From Rhodospirillales bacterium (GTDB lineage: Bacteria; Pseudomonadota; Alphaproteobacteria; SP197), in the NCBI GenBank assembly GCA_014323865.1, contig JACONG010000010.1:310001-374000 (forward strand): a stretch of 64,000 nt of DNA, in the 5' to 3' direction. Below, piece by piece: positions 44,432-53,452 of this stretch (positions within the stretch are counted from its first letter, which is position 1; each line of letters begins with the position of its first letter). Below the pieces are notes generated by a model that ran no database searches, had not been told where the DNA came from, and saw only the letters and a program-made list of their open reading frames with translations. The translations under genes and the position numbers were made by a program.

Positions 44432-44573
44432 GCCGCTGCCTTGTCCATCGAGGCGTATAGCCGATTGACGGGCTTCTGTCTGGCCTCGTCGTCGAGCGTC
44501 CTGCTCTGGTGGCTGACGATCCCGTTCCTGCGCCGTCCCGATGTGGATCGACAACGGCGGTCTTTTCCGCAGC

Positions 44574-46001
44574 CTAGAGCTTCGGACGCTTCGACGGCTT
44601 CGTGTACCAGGGATCGGCCGCTTCGACGGCGGCACCGATGCGGAACACGGTCGGATCGTCATAGGTGCGGCCGACGATCTGCAGGCCCGTGGGGACGCCC
44701 TTACCGTCGAGGCCCGAGGGCACCGACAGCACCGGGCAGCGCGACATGATGTTGAAGGGATAGGTCATGACCCAGCCCAGCAGAGGCTGGACCTCCTTGC
44801 CGTTGATCCTGACCGGCTGTTTGCGCCAGTCGTGATCGGCGGGAACGGCGGAGAGCGCATTCGTGGGGCAGATCAGGGCGTCGTGCCGCTCGAGGATCGG
44901 ACCGAGGCTGTCGTACATCTCGCCGGCGATCCTGAGACTTTCGAGGTAATGGGCGGCGGTCGAGTTCGCACCCTTCTCGCCGATGTCGATGGCGTACCAC
45001 ATCATCTCCTCACGATGGCGGCGCATGGTCTCGCCGATGACGTTGCCGAAGAGGTGGCTGAGGTAGTTCATGGCCGCAGTCAGGGTTGCCCAGGTCCAGC
45101 CGAGATCGACCTCCTCGACGATGGCCCCGGCGTCCTGCAGCTTTTTCACGGCCGCCCCGGTGTTCTTCTGCACGTCCCTGTCGACCTCGCAGTAGCCGAG
45201 GTCCATCGAGAGCGCGATCTTCATGCCCTTGACCGACTTGTACTCCAGCGGGATCCGCACCTTCGGCTTCACGGTGGCGATGTCGCGCGGGTGCGGGCCC
45301 GCCATCACGTTCTGCAGCAGCGCGCAGTCGGCGACCGAGCGCGCCATGGGGCCGGAGTGGCAGTAGAAGTCGAGATTGAAGATACGACCCTGCGGGTTGC
45401 GGCCGTAAGGCGGCTTGAAGCCGACCACGCCCGAGCACGAGGCAGGAATGCGGATCGAACCGGCGATGTCGGAACCGGTGGCGACCGTGGTGCAGCCCGC
45501 AGCCAGAGTCGCAGCCGAACCGCCTGAGGAACCGCCAGGTGTGTAGTCGGTGTTCCAGGGATTGCGCGTGACGCCCCAGAGCCGGGTATAGGTAAAGCCG
45601 GCGCAGGAGAATTCAGGCGTTGTTGTGCGGGCATGCATGATGCCGCCGGCCCTGAAGCAGCGATCCACGATGTAGGTGGTCTCATCGCCGATAACGTCCC
45701 TGTAGGCGAGGCAGCCCGACGATGCGGGAAGGCCCTTGATCGTCTCTTCGTCCTTCACCGCCAGCGGCAGGCCCTCGAGCGTGCGGGTGCGGGCGCCCCT
45801 GGCATACCTCGCTTCGGCCTTCCTCGCGGCGTCGCGCGCCTGGTCGTAGAACGTCTGGCTGAACGCGTTGATCCTGGGCTGCACCTTCCCGGCGCGCGCG
45901 ATCACCGCATCCATCAACTCGACCGGGGAGAGCTTCTTCTTCCTGAAGAGATCGAGCGCCTCGACTGCGCCCATGTAGTGAAGGTCCGGTGACCTGGCCA
46001 T
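44574..46001 (-). CDS. Amidase-signature family hydrolase
   Basis: A 475-residue amidase. The triad is Lys83 (GLPLAVKDEETIKG), the GGSS Ser pair at 158-159 (TPGGSSGGSAA) and the nucleophile Ser182 (TGSDIAGSIRIPA). It lacks a gatB/gatC partner. The length and the KKKLSPVELMDA start resemble aryl/acyl amidases and the GatA-like group. Substrate unknown. The gene is convergent with neither neighbour: it follows the 2-oxoacid dehydrogenase E1 gene on the same strand. Confidence 0.88.
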   Translation of the reverse strand: MARSPDLHYMGAVEALDLFRKKKLSPVELMDAVIARAGKVQPRINAFSQTFYDQARDAARKAEARYARGARTRTLEGLPLAVKDEETIKGLPASSGCLAYRDVIGDETTYIVDRCFRAGGIMHARTTTPEFSCAGFTYTRLWGVTRNPWNTDYTPGGSSGGSAATLAAGCTTVATGSDIAGSIRIPASCSGVVGFKPPYGRNPQGRIFNLDFYCHSGPMARSVADCALLQNVMAGPHPRDIATVKPKVRIPLEYKSVKGMKIALSMDLGYCEVDRDVQKNTGAAVKKLQDAGAIVEEVDLGWTWATLTAAMNYLSHLFGNVIGETMRRHREEMMWYAIDIGEKGANSTAAHYLESLRIAGEMYDSLGPILERHDALICPTNALSAVPADHDWRKQPVRINGKEVQPLLGWVMTYPFNIMSRCPVLSVPSGLDGKGVPTGLQIVGRTYDDPTVFRIGAAVEAADPWYTKPSKRPKL

Positions 46002-46071
46002 GCTCTGGCATCCTCCCCGCGTTGGGTGTGGCGGCAGTCTCGCGCACTGCGAACGAACACCGCAACCACTG

Positions 46072-46118
46072 TGTCATCCCGGATCGGCGCGGCCGGCGCC
46101 CGCTTGTCCGGGATGACA
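46072..46118. repeat. REP-like palindromic element (copy 3)
   Basis: TGTCATCCCGG (46072-46082) and CCGGGATGACA (46108-46118) are perfect inverted arms with an inner GGCGC/GCGCC-rich stem. The core is shared with 206-314 and 12586-12687. It lies between the amidase and E1 genes and may act as a terminator or mRNA-stabilising structure. Confidence 0.65.
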
Positions 46119-46140
46119 TCCGGGGGAACGGGAAGGGCGC

Positions 46141-48528
46141 TTACCCCGTCAGGCAGAGCCTTGCCGCCGCATCGACGATCGCTTCGGCATCGATCTCGTG
46201 GACACGGTGAATGTCGGGGATATCGGCGGAGCGACCGAAATCCTCGACGCCGAGCGACTGGATGCGGTGGCGGCGGACGCTGCCCATCCACGAGAGTGTG
46301 GCCGGGTGGCCGTCGAGCACGGTGATCAGGCCGGCGTGGGCGGGCAGGCGGTCGAACAGGGTTTCGACATGGCTCGGCTCCGCACCGTTGCCCGCGCGGC
46401 GGTGGCGGCGGGCGTGGTGCCAGTCCTCCATCAGCCGGTCGGCGGAGGTTGCGACCATGAGGCCCGCACCGGGGATGTCATCGGCGAGGATGGCGTGCGC
46501 CTCGCGCGCCTCTGGCACCGTCGCACCCGAGGCGACAATGGCGATCCCGGCGTCGGGTGAGGGCACCTCGAGCCAGTAGCCGCCGCGCAGGATGTCGGAC
46601 GCCAGGTCGTCGCCGATCGCTCGCTCGATCTGATCGACGGGGCGTGTGCTGAGGCGCAGGTAGACACTGCCGCCGTCCTCGGCCTGCATGTGCTCGAAAC
46701 CCCAGCGCATGATGACGGCGAGCTCGTCGGCATGCGCGGGTTCGAAGCTGGTGAGGCCGGGCTGGCCGAGCCCGATCAGCGGCGTGTAGATCGACTGATG
46801 CGCGCCGCCCTCGGGTGCCAGGGTCACACCCGACGGGGTGGCGACCAGCATGAATCGGCTGTCCTGGTAGCAGGCGTGGTTCAGCGCATCGAGGCCGCGG
46901 CTGATGAAGGGATCGTAGAGCGTGCCGATCGGCAGCAGGCGTGCGCCGAACAGGCTGTGGCTCAGGCCCATGGCCGAGAGCATGAGAAACAGGTTGTTCT
47001 CGGCGATACCGAGCTCGATGTGCTGGCCACCGTGGCTGATGTCCCACGACTGCGCGGAGATCACCTTCTCGGACTTGAAGGTGTCGGTGTGTTCGCGCCG
47101 GTCGAACAGGCCACGCCGGTTGATCCAGGGGCCGAGGTTGGTCGAGACCGCAACGTCGGGTGAGGTCGTGACGATATGGTCGGCGAGCCGCTCGCCCGAG
47201 CGGGCGAGGTCGCTGAGGATGTTGCCGAAGGCCTGCTGGGTCGACGTCCTGGCATCCTTCTTCATCGACAGGGCTGTGGGCACCGGCACGACAGGCGCCG
47301 AACGGCGGCGCGGATACTCCTGGGCAAAGCGCACCGCGCGCAGGAAGGCCTGCAGGTCGCCGCGCTGCTCCTCAAGGCCTGCGAAGGGTTCCCACTCGTC
47401 GCCCTCGGCGATCCCCATGGCCTTGCGGAAGCCCGCCATCTGTTCGGGGTTCATCAGGCCGGCATGGTTGTCCTTGTGACCGGCGAAGGGCAGGCCGAAG
47501 CCCTTGATCGTGTAGCAGATGAAGCAGCGCGGGCGGTCGTCGTCGGCCGATGCGGCGTCGTCGAAGGCCTCGATCAGGCTTTCGAGGTCGTGGCCCGCGA
47601 GGTTGGTCATGAGGCGATAGAGCGCCTCGTCGTCGCAGGCGTCGATCATCCTGCGTGTAGCGCTGCCCTTCCTGAAGTCGCGCTCGAGATGCTCGCGCCA
47701 GGACTCGGCACCCTTGAAGCAGAGCGCCGAGTAGAGGTCGTTCGGGCAGTTGTCGATCCAGTCACGCAGGGCCTCGCCGCCGGGCTGCTCGAAGGCGTCC
47801 TCCAGCAGCTTGCCGTACTTGATCGTGACGACCTCCCAGCCGACCGCGCCGAAGAAGCCCTGGATGCGCTGGAACAGGCGATCGGAGACCACGCTGTCGA
47901 GGCTCTGGCGGTTGTAGTCGACGACCCACCAGACATTGCCGATGTTGTGCTTCCAGCTCTCCAGCAGGGCTTCCCAGACATTGCCCTCATCGAGTTCGGC
48001 ATCGCCCACCAGCGCCACCATGCGGCCGGGCTTCCGGTCTTCGGGCAGCATGTCCTTGAGCTTCAGATAGTCCTGGACCAGCGCGGCGAAGGCCGTTGTT
48101 GCCACACCCAGGCCTACCGACCCGGTCGAGAAGTCAACGTCGTCCCTGTCCTTGGTGCGGGATGGATACGACTGCGCGCCGCCGAGCGCACGGAACAGCT
48201 CGAGCTGCTTGCGGTCCTGGCGGCCCAGCAAGTACTGGATGGCGTGGAAGACAGGGCTGGCATGCGGCTTCACGGCCACCCGGTCCTGCGGGCGCAGGGT
48301 GTGGAAGTAGAGCGCCGTCATGATCTGGACCATCGAGGCGCAGGACGCCTGGTGCCCGCCGACCTTCAGGCCGTCGCGGCTCTCGCGCACGTGGTTGGCG
48401 TGATGGATCGTCCAGCTCGCGAGCCACAGGATCTTCTTCTGCAGCGCGTCGAGACAGGCCAGTTCGGCCGGATCGACGATCGAGGTGTCAGGGGTGCGAA
48501 TCCCGGCACGAAGGGGTGTGACGGACAT
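46141..48528 (-). CDS. Homodimeric 2-oxoacid dehydrogenase E1-like protein (AceE/MdeB type)
   Basis: A 795-residue thiamine-diphosphate enzyme combining both transketolase-like halves. The diphosphate motif is ALVGDAELDEGNVWEALLES, then GNVWWVVDYNRQSLD. The pyrimidine-binding half contains HIELGIAENNLFLMLSAMG with the Glu. At about 800 residues it is shorter than AceE (about 890) and resembles MdeB, a 2-oxobutyrate dehydrogenase E1 of methionine catabolism. No E2 or methionine gamma-lyase gene is adjacent, and it could equally be a transketolase-like enzyme. Divergent Lrp-family regulator suggests amino-acid control. Confidence 0.85.
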   Translation of the reverse strand: MSVTPLRAGIRTPDTSIVDPAELACLDALQKKILWLASWTIHHANHVRESRDGLKVGGHQASCASMVQIMTALYFHTLRPQDRVAVKPHASPVFHAIQYLLGRQDRKQLELFRALGGAQSYPSRTKDRDDVDFSTGSVGLGVATTAFAALVQDYLKLKDMLPEDRKPGRMVALVGDAELDEGNVWEALLESWKHNIGNVWWVVDYNRQSLDSVVSDRLFQRIQGFFGAVGWEVVTIKYGKLLEDAFEQPGGEALRDWIDNCPNDLYSALCFKGAESWREHLERDFRKGSATRRMIDACDDEALYRLMTNLAGHDLESLIEAFDDAASADDDRPRCFICYTIKGFGLPFAGHKDNHAGLMNPEQMAGFRKAMGIAEGDEWEPFAGLEEQRGDLQAFLRAVRFAQEYPRRRSAPVVPVPTALSMKKDARTSTQQAFGNILSDLARSGERLADHIVTTSPDVAVSTNLGPWINRRGLFDRREHTDTFKSEKVISAQSWDISHGGQHIELGIAENNLFLMLSAMGLSHSLFGARLLPIGTLYDPFISRGLDALNHACYQDSRFMLVATPSGVTLAPEGGAHQSIYTPLIGLGQPGLTSFEPAHADELAVIMRWGFEHMQAEDGGSVYLRLSTRPVDQIERAIGDDLASDILRGGYWLEVPSPDAGIAIVASGATVPEAREAHAILADDIPGAGLMVATSADRLMEDWHHARRHRRAGNGAEPSHVETLFDRLPAHAGLITVLDGHPATLSWMGSVRRHRIQSLGVEDFGRSADIPDIHRVHEIDAEAIVDAAARLCLTG

Positions 48529-48610
48529 GGCGGAACCTCACGTAGCAGATCGTCATGATAACGTGTCCGTCACGGCATGTTCTTGCGTCCTGCCCTCGCA
48601 TCCACAAGGA

Positions 48611-48626
48611 TGACACAATATTCTGC
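48611..48626. promoter_or_regulatory. AT-rich site in the E1/Lrp divergent region
   Basis: TGACACAATATTCTGC in the 130-bp divergent gap loosely resembles an Lrp-type site (AT-rich centre, partial dyad). The regulator gene is next door, so autoregulation is plausible. Weak call. Confidence 0.25.
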
Positions 48627-48658
48627 GCTGGACCGGCCAATCAAAGGCGTGTTCTGTC

Positions 48659-49132
48659 ATGGATCGTTACGACCGCAACATTCTGAATCACCTGCAAGAG
48701 GACGGGCGGGCGAGCAACGTGGAGCTGGCCGAAGCGGTCGGTCTTTCGCCGTCGCCCTGCCTGCGCCGTGTGCGCGCGCTCGAACGGCGCGGCGTGATCC
48801 GTCAGTACGCGGCCCTGCTCGATCCCGGCGAGGTCGGGCTTGGCGTCAGCGTCTTCGCCCAGGTCTCCCTCGAACGGCAGACCGAAGCCCTGCTGGAAGA
48901 CTTCGAAGCCCACATCCGCGCCCGGCCCGAGGTGGTGGAGTGTTACCTGATGACCGGAGACCACGACTATCTGTTGCGCATCGTCGTGCCCGATCTCGAA
49001 GCCTACCGCGTCTTTGTCCTCGAACATCTCTCCAAGGCGCCGGGCGTCTCCAACATCCGCTCCAGCTTCGCCCTCAAGCAAGTAAAGTATTCGACGGCCT
49101 TGCCGCTTGGCCACCTCGGCGACGGACGATAG
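48659..49132 (+). CDS. Lrp/AsnC-family transcriptional regulator
   Basis: A 157-residue regulator. N-terminal winged helix-turn-helix ([20 protein letters not shown], then [20 protein letters not shown], about 1-60) and a C-terminal RAM domain ([27 protein letters not shown], about 70-150) that binds amino acids and forms octamers. Divergent from the 2-oxoacid dehydrogenase E1-like gene, so it probably senses an amino acid and controls that gene. Confidence 0.93.
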   Translation: MDRYDRNILNHLQEDGRASNVELAEAVGLSPSPCLRRVRALERRGVIRQYAALLDPGEVGLGVSVFAQVSLERQTEALLEDFEAHIRARPEVVECYLMTGDHDYLLRIVVPDLEAYRVFVLEHLSKAPGVSNIRSSFALKQVKYSTALPLGHLGDGR

Positions 49133-49161
49133 GCTCCGATCCTCATCGATGAGGTCATGCC

Positions 49162-50538
49162 ATGGATTGTTTCGTTGACGCGGCGGAGGATGCCGTCGCG
49201 GTGGTGCCGGTAACGCGGGACGGGCTGGATCAGTGGCTTGACAAGGCGACCGGCGCCCAGGCGCGCTGGGTGAAGGAGCATGATTTCGAGGCGTCGTCTG
49301 CCCGTCACCTCGCGATTCCCGACGAAGACGGCGGAATGGGCACGGTGCTGGTGGCAATGGCCGATCCGCCGAGCCGGTTCACGCTGGGCGATCTGCCCGG
49401 CGTCCTGCCCAGGGGCACGGTGTGCGAACTGAAGGGGCAGTTCGAGACCGCCGAGGCGACGCAGCTTGCGATCGGCTGGGCCCTCGGCAGCTATCGTTTT
49501 GACCGCTATCGCGAAGCTGTTCGTGATCTCGCCAGGCTCGTTGCGCCGCCGACCGCGCGCATGGACCGCGTGGCGGTTATCGCCGAGAGCGTCAACCTGG
49601 GCCGCGACCTGATCAACACGCCCGCCGAGGACATGGGCCCGGCCGAGCTGACCGACGCGGTCGCCGAGGCCGCCTCGGCCAATGGTGCGGAGCTGCGCAT
49701 CATCGAGGGCGATGAGCTGCTGACCGAGAACTTCCCGTCAGTCTATGCCGTGGGCCGGGCGAGCAGCCGCCCGCCGCGGCTTGCCGATCTCGTCTGGGGC
49801 GATCGGGATGCGCCGAAGGTCACGCTCGTCGGCAAGGGTGTCTGCTTCGATTCCGGTGGCCTCGACCTCAAGCCCGCGACCGGCATGAAGATGATGAAGA
49901 AGGACATGGGCGGGGCGGCCGCGGCCATCGCTCTGGCGTCCATGATCATGCGTCTGAAGCTGCCGGTCAGGCTGCGCCTGCTGATCCCGGCGGTGGAGAA
50001 TGCCGTTTCCGGCAATGCCTTCCGCCCGCTCGACGTCATTACCACGCGCAAGGGCCTGACCATCGAGATCGGCAATACGGATGCCGAGGGGCGGGTCATC
50101 CTGTGCGATGCGCTGGCTGAAGCCTCGACCGAGAAGCCCGATCTGCTGATCGACTTCGCAACGCTCACCGGTGCAGCGCGTGTCGCCCTGGGCCCCGAGA
50201 TTCCGGCCTTCCTGTGCAACGACGACGCCTTGGCCGCCGAGGTCGTCGAACACGGCAAGAACGCCGAGGAGGAGGTCTGGCGCCTGCCGTTGTGGCCGGG
50301 CTACCGGACGTGGATGGAGAGCGATGTCGCCGATCTCTCGACGACCGGTTCCGGCAAGGGTGCGGGTGCCATTGCCGCCGCGCTTTTCCTGGAGCGTTTT
50401 GTCGATGACGACGTGTCCTGGGTCCATTTCGATATCATGGGCTGGAACGTGAACGGCAAGCCTGGCCGGCCCAAGGGTGGCGAGGTGATGGCGGTGCGCG
50501 GCCTGCTCGACCTGATCGAACGACGCTACAGGGGCTGA
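49162..50538 (+). CDS. M17 leucyl aminopeptidase family protein (first copy)
   Basis: A 458-residue dizinc aminopeptidase. The C-terminal M17 catalytic half carries VGKGVCFDSGGLDLKPATGM (Lys, Asp), MMKKDMGGAAA (Asp) and NTDAEGRVIL (Asp, Glu, Arg). All metal ligands and the catalytic Lys and Arg are present, so it should be active in releasing N-terminal amino acids. The N-terminal domain is divergent from E. coli PepA. Five bases separate it from its paralogue. Confidence 0.92.
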   Translation: MDCFVDAAEDAVAVVPVTRDGLDQWLDKATGAQARWVKEHDFEASSARHLAIPDEDGGMGTVLVAMADPPSRFTLGDLPGVLPRGTVCELKGQFETAEATQLAIGWALGSYRFDRYREAVRDLARLVAPPTARMDRVAVIAESVNLGRDLINTPAEDMGPAELTDAVAEAASANGAELRIIEGDELLTENFPSVYAVGRASSRPPRLADLVWGDRDAPKVTLVGKGVCFDSGGLDLKPATGMKMMKKDMGGAAAAIALASMIMRLKLPVRLRLLIPAVENAVSGNAFRPLDVITTRKGLTIEIGNTDAEGRVILCDALAEASTEKPDLLIDFATLTGAARVALGPEIPAFLCNDDALAAEVVEHGKNAEEEVWRLPLWPGYRTWMESDVADLSTTGSGKGAGAIAAALFLERFVDDDVSWVHFDIMGWNVNGKPGRPKGGEVMAVRGLLDLIERRYRG

Positions 50539-50543
50539 TCGGA

Positions 50544-51923
50544 ATGCCGGTTGCAGGGTTGGTCGACACGGCCGACGCGACGGTTCCGCTCGTCGCGCTG
50601 ACCGCCGACGGCTACGCCGCATGGCTGGAGCAGCAACCGTCGCGCGTTGCGACATGGCTGCGCCACCACGATTTTGCGGCGAAGGCCGGTTCCTGGCTAT
50701 CCATTCCCGAAGTCGATGGGGACATCGCAGCCATCGTCGCCGGGCTGGGCAATATGCCCGATGTCTGGTCGGCCGGCGCTCTGCCGATGGCTTTGCCGGA
50801 AGATCTCGTCGTGACGCTCGATGCGGCCTCCGACATCACGGGCGATCTCTTTGCCCGGAGTTGGGCCGCGGGTTGCTACCGCTTCACACGTTATCGCAAG
50901 GCCGATCGGCAGCCGACGTCGTTGCTCTGGCCAGAAGGTGTCGATGAGGACGTCGTCGGCGCCATGGCGGAGGCGCTGGCGCTGGGCCGCGATCTCGTCA
51001 ACACGCCGGCTCAGGACATGGGCCCGGCCGAGCTTGAGGACGCCGCGGAGGCCCTGGCCGAGCAGCACGGCGGCGCGCTTTCCTCGATCCATGGCGAACG
51101 CCTGCTGTCGGAGAACCTGCCTGCCGTTCATGCCGTCGGCCGCGCCAGTTCCCGCGCACCGCGGCTGATCGACCTGACCTGGGGTTCCGAAGACGCGCCC
51201 AGGGTGACGCTGGTGGGGAAGGGCGTCTGCTTCGATACGGGTGGCCACAATCTCAAAAGCGCTTCCGGCATGGAGCGCATGAAGAAGGACATGGGCGGGG
51301 CCGCCTGTGTCCTTGCGGTGGCGCACCAGGTGATGGCGACCGATCTCCCCGTACGCCTGCGCGTGATCATTCCGGCCGTCGACAATGCGCTCGACGGCAA
51401 TGCCATCAAGCCCGCGGACATCCTGCCGACCCGCAAAGGGATCTGGATCGAGATCGGCGATACGGACGCCGAGGGCCGGGTGATCCTGGCCGACGGCCTG
51501 GCGCTGGCCTGTGAAGAGAAGCCCGGGTTGCTCATTGATTTCGCCACACTGACCGGCGCGGCCCGCGTCGCGCTTGGCAACGACCTGCCAGCCTGCTTTT
51601 CCAACAGCGACGACTTGATGGCCTCGGTTCTGGAGGCAGGTGATGCGGTCACCGATCCGCTCTGGCCGATGCCGCTGCTGCGGAGCTACATGCCGCGCAT
51701 GGCGGGCGAACTGGCCGACGTCAACACGATCGGTGACTGGTCCTTCGCCGATCACATCCAGGCCGCGCTGTTCCTGGAGAAGTTCGTCGCCGACGAGACA
51801 CCCTGGCTCCACATCGACACCGTCTGCTGGAACGATGCGCCGCGCCCGGGCCGTCCGAAGGGCGGAGAAATCCAGAGTGCACGTGCGGTGTTCGAGATGT
51901 TGCGGCGGCGCTACCGGCCATGA
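50544..51923 (+). CDS. M17 leucyl aminopeptidase family protein (second copy)
   Basis: A 459-residue paralogue of the preceding gene with the same order: VGKGVCFDTGGHNLKSASGM, MKKDMGGAA and DTDAEGRVIL. The metal ligands are kept, but the substrate-site neighbourhood differs (FDTGGHNLK in place of FDSGGLDLK), so the two may divide substrates or form mixed hexamers. Same operon, five bases apart. Confidence 0.92.
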   Translation: MPVAGLVDTADATVPLVALTADGYAAWLEQQPSRVATWLRHHDFAAKAGSWLSIPEVDGDIAAIVAGLGNMPDVWSAGALPMALPEDLVVTLDAASDITGDLFARSWAAGCYRFTRYRKADRQPTSLLWPEGVDEDVVGAMAEALALGRDLVNTPAQDMGPAELEDAAEALAEQHGGALSSIHGERLLSENLPAVHAVGRASSRAPRLIDLTWGSEDAPRVTLVGKGVCFDTGGHNLKSASGMERMKKDMGGAACVLAVAHQVMATDLPVRLRVIIPAVDNALDGNAIKPADILPTRKGIWIEIGDTDAEGRVILADGLALACEEKPGLLIDFATLTGAARVALGNDLPACFSNSDDLMASVLEAGDAVTDPLWPMPLLRSYMPRMAGELADVNTIGDWSFADHIQAALFLEKFVADETPWLHIDTVCWNDAPRPGRPKGGEIQSARAVFEMLRRRYRP

Positions 51924-52003
51924 TCGACATGACGGGCAAGGCGGCCGCCGAATGGGCGCGACCCGGCGACGAGTCGTCGGAGAGCTGAAACCCGGTCGTT
52001 CGG

Positions 52004-52576
52004 TCAGTTGGTCGCAGCTTCGGCCGCCGCTTCCTCGTCTTTCCTCTGCTGGATCAGTTCGGCGTTGTCCTGCATCGCCTTCTTGCGTGCGCTGCACGCA
52101 CAACCGCCGGATTCAGTGTAGGTTACAGGATCGACGAAGGGGCCCGACCACATGCCGGTGCCGCCTTGCCTGGCGGCCATGGCACGTTCAGCGTACTCAT
52201 CACCCATCGTTTCGTCAGCGACAGCAAGGCCGGCATCGATCATCGCGCCAGCGAGATCGACGTCTCGGGCCGAGCAGCGGGCGACATGGTGCATCTGTTT
52301 GTCCTCGACATAGCCGGTTTCGGTGAGGTCAGTGCAGATGACCTCGGATGTGCCGATGACCTCCTCCAGATAGAGTGCCGCATCCCAGCCGCAGGACCAG
52401 ATGCCGCCGGGTGCGCCGCAGGTCTGCGTGATGGTGGGGGCATGGACGCCGTAGAGCGTCACCTTCCGTTCGCCGAACTGCATGGTGTCGCCGGTCAGGA
52501 CCATGGGCTGGCCCGCGAGGTCCGCAAGGGCGATGCCCGGGGCCAGAACGAAGGCTGCTGCGAGAAGACGTTGCAC
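52004..52576 (-). CDS. Exported SNase-like (thermonuclease-fold) protein with degenerate active site
   Basis: A 190-residue protein with an N-terminal signal peptide (AAAFVLAPGIALA, cleavage after ALA) and a staphylococcal-nuclease-like barrel. The GERKVTLYGVHAPTITQTCG and SCGWDAALYLEEVIG segments match secreted SNase homologues. Where active enzymes have the D-R-Y-G-R-x-x-A segment with a catalytic Arg, this protein has DKQMHHVARC, so nuclease activity is doubtful. Six Cys suggest disulfides; the tail is Lys/Glu/Ala-rich. Confidence 0.75.
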   Translation of the reverse strand: MQRLLAAAFVLAPGIALADLAGQPMVLTGDTMQFGERKVTLYGVHAPTITQTCGAPGGIWSCGWDAALYLEEVIGTSEVICTDLTETGYVEDKQMHHVARCSARDVDLAGAMIDAGLAVADETMGDEYAERAMAARQGGTGMWSGPFVDPVTYTESGGCACSARKKAMQDNAELIQQRKDEEAAAEAATN

Positions 52577-52648
52577 GGTGTCACCCCACTGTTTTCGTGT
52601 TTGGCATAGTATCGATCAAGCGACTGCGTTGCGCCAGGGAGCTGGAAT

Positions 52649-53452
52649 TCACGATTCCGCAGGGTTCAGGACGGCGATCAACTCATCGTCGAACGGCACG
52701 AACGAGAGCTCGCGCCCGCACGCCCGAGCCAGGCTTTCGATATGCTTGCCGTAGGTTTCGCGCATGCCCTTGTCGCGTCCGCCGAGCGAACGGACGGGGT
52801 AGCTCACGACGATGCGGGGCACGCCTGCGAGGCGTTGGAGAAGGGTGAGGGCGGCACCGTCCTCCTGCTGTTCGAGGCAGGGCAGGGTCTTCAGGACCAG
52901 GGCCAGCTCCACATCGCTCGGCAGCGTCTCGGTGAGAACATCGGTCCAGATGGCCTCTCCGGGACGATCGACGAGTTGCAGATAGCGTCCGATGGCGTCC
53001 GACATCCGCCGATCGATCTCAAGGGCGGTATAGCGGGCGTCCGTCGCCAAACCCATGAACGGCAGGGCAAACGCGTTGAATCCCGCCGCAACGTCCAGAA
53101 CATTCGACGAAAGCCCGATTTCGCCCCAGATCGCCGCGTAGAATGCCTCGGTCCGCTCCAGACGCTCGGCGCTGGAACGATGAAGGCGGAGGGCCCTTCG
53201 GGAGGTCTCCTCCATGTCTGAGCCGGCTTCCATGCTGTCGAGCAGCTTGTCGAGGTTTCGCAGACTGCCGGGTTCGAGGTAGGCACCGAAGGCCTGGTGC
53301 AGCTTGCGCTTGGCCGCCTTCAGCGCGTCCGACGGCTTGCCATGGCGGGCAAGGGCCCATTGGGCCGTGCGCTCAAGCGCCGCGGGAGCCAGGTCGCGAT
53401 ACTTCGACGAGTCGGCGAGGCCCGCAACGACCGTTTGCAACGCATCAGCCAT
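52649..53452 (-). CDS. 16S rRNA (guanine-N7)-methyltransferase, Arm/Rmt/FmrO-family homologue
   Basis: A 267-residue homologue of the aminoglycoside-producer and resistance methyltransferases that form m7G1405 in the 16S A site. The N-terminal helical domain has SSKYRDLAPAALERTAQWAL and LHQAFGAYL; the SAM site is VLDVAAGFNAFALPFMGL. The substrate loop VVSYPVRSLGGRDKGMRETY matches the VSFPTRSLGGRGKGME region of RmtB very closely. ATG 53452 overlaps the tgt-like stop by eight bases; ATG 53467 is an alternative. The resistance phenotype is untested and it may serve a housekeeping or specialised ribosome role. Confidence 0.85.
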   Translation of the reverse strand: MADALQTVVAGLADSSKYRDLAPAALERTAQWALARHGKPSDALKAAKRKLHQAFGAYLEPGSLRNLDKLLDSMEAGSDMEETSRRALRLHRSSAERLERTEAFYAAIWGEIGLSSNVLDVAAGFNAFALPFMGLATDARYTALEIDRRMSDAIGRYLQLVDRPGEAIWTDVLTETLPSDVELALVLKTLPCLEQQEDGAALTLLQRLAGVPRIVVSYPVRSLGGRDKGMRETYGKHIESLARACGRELSFVPFDDELIAVLNPAES

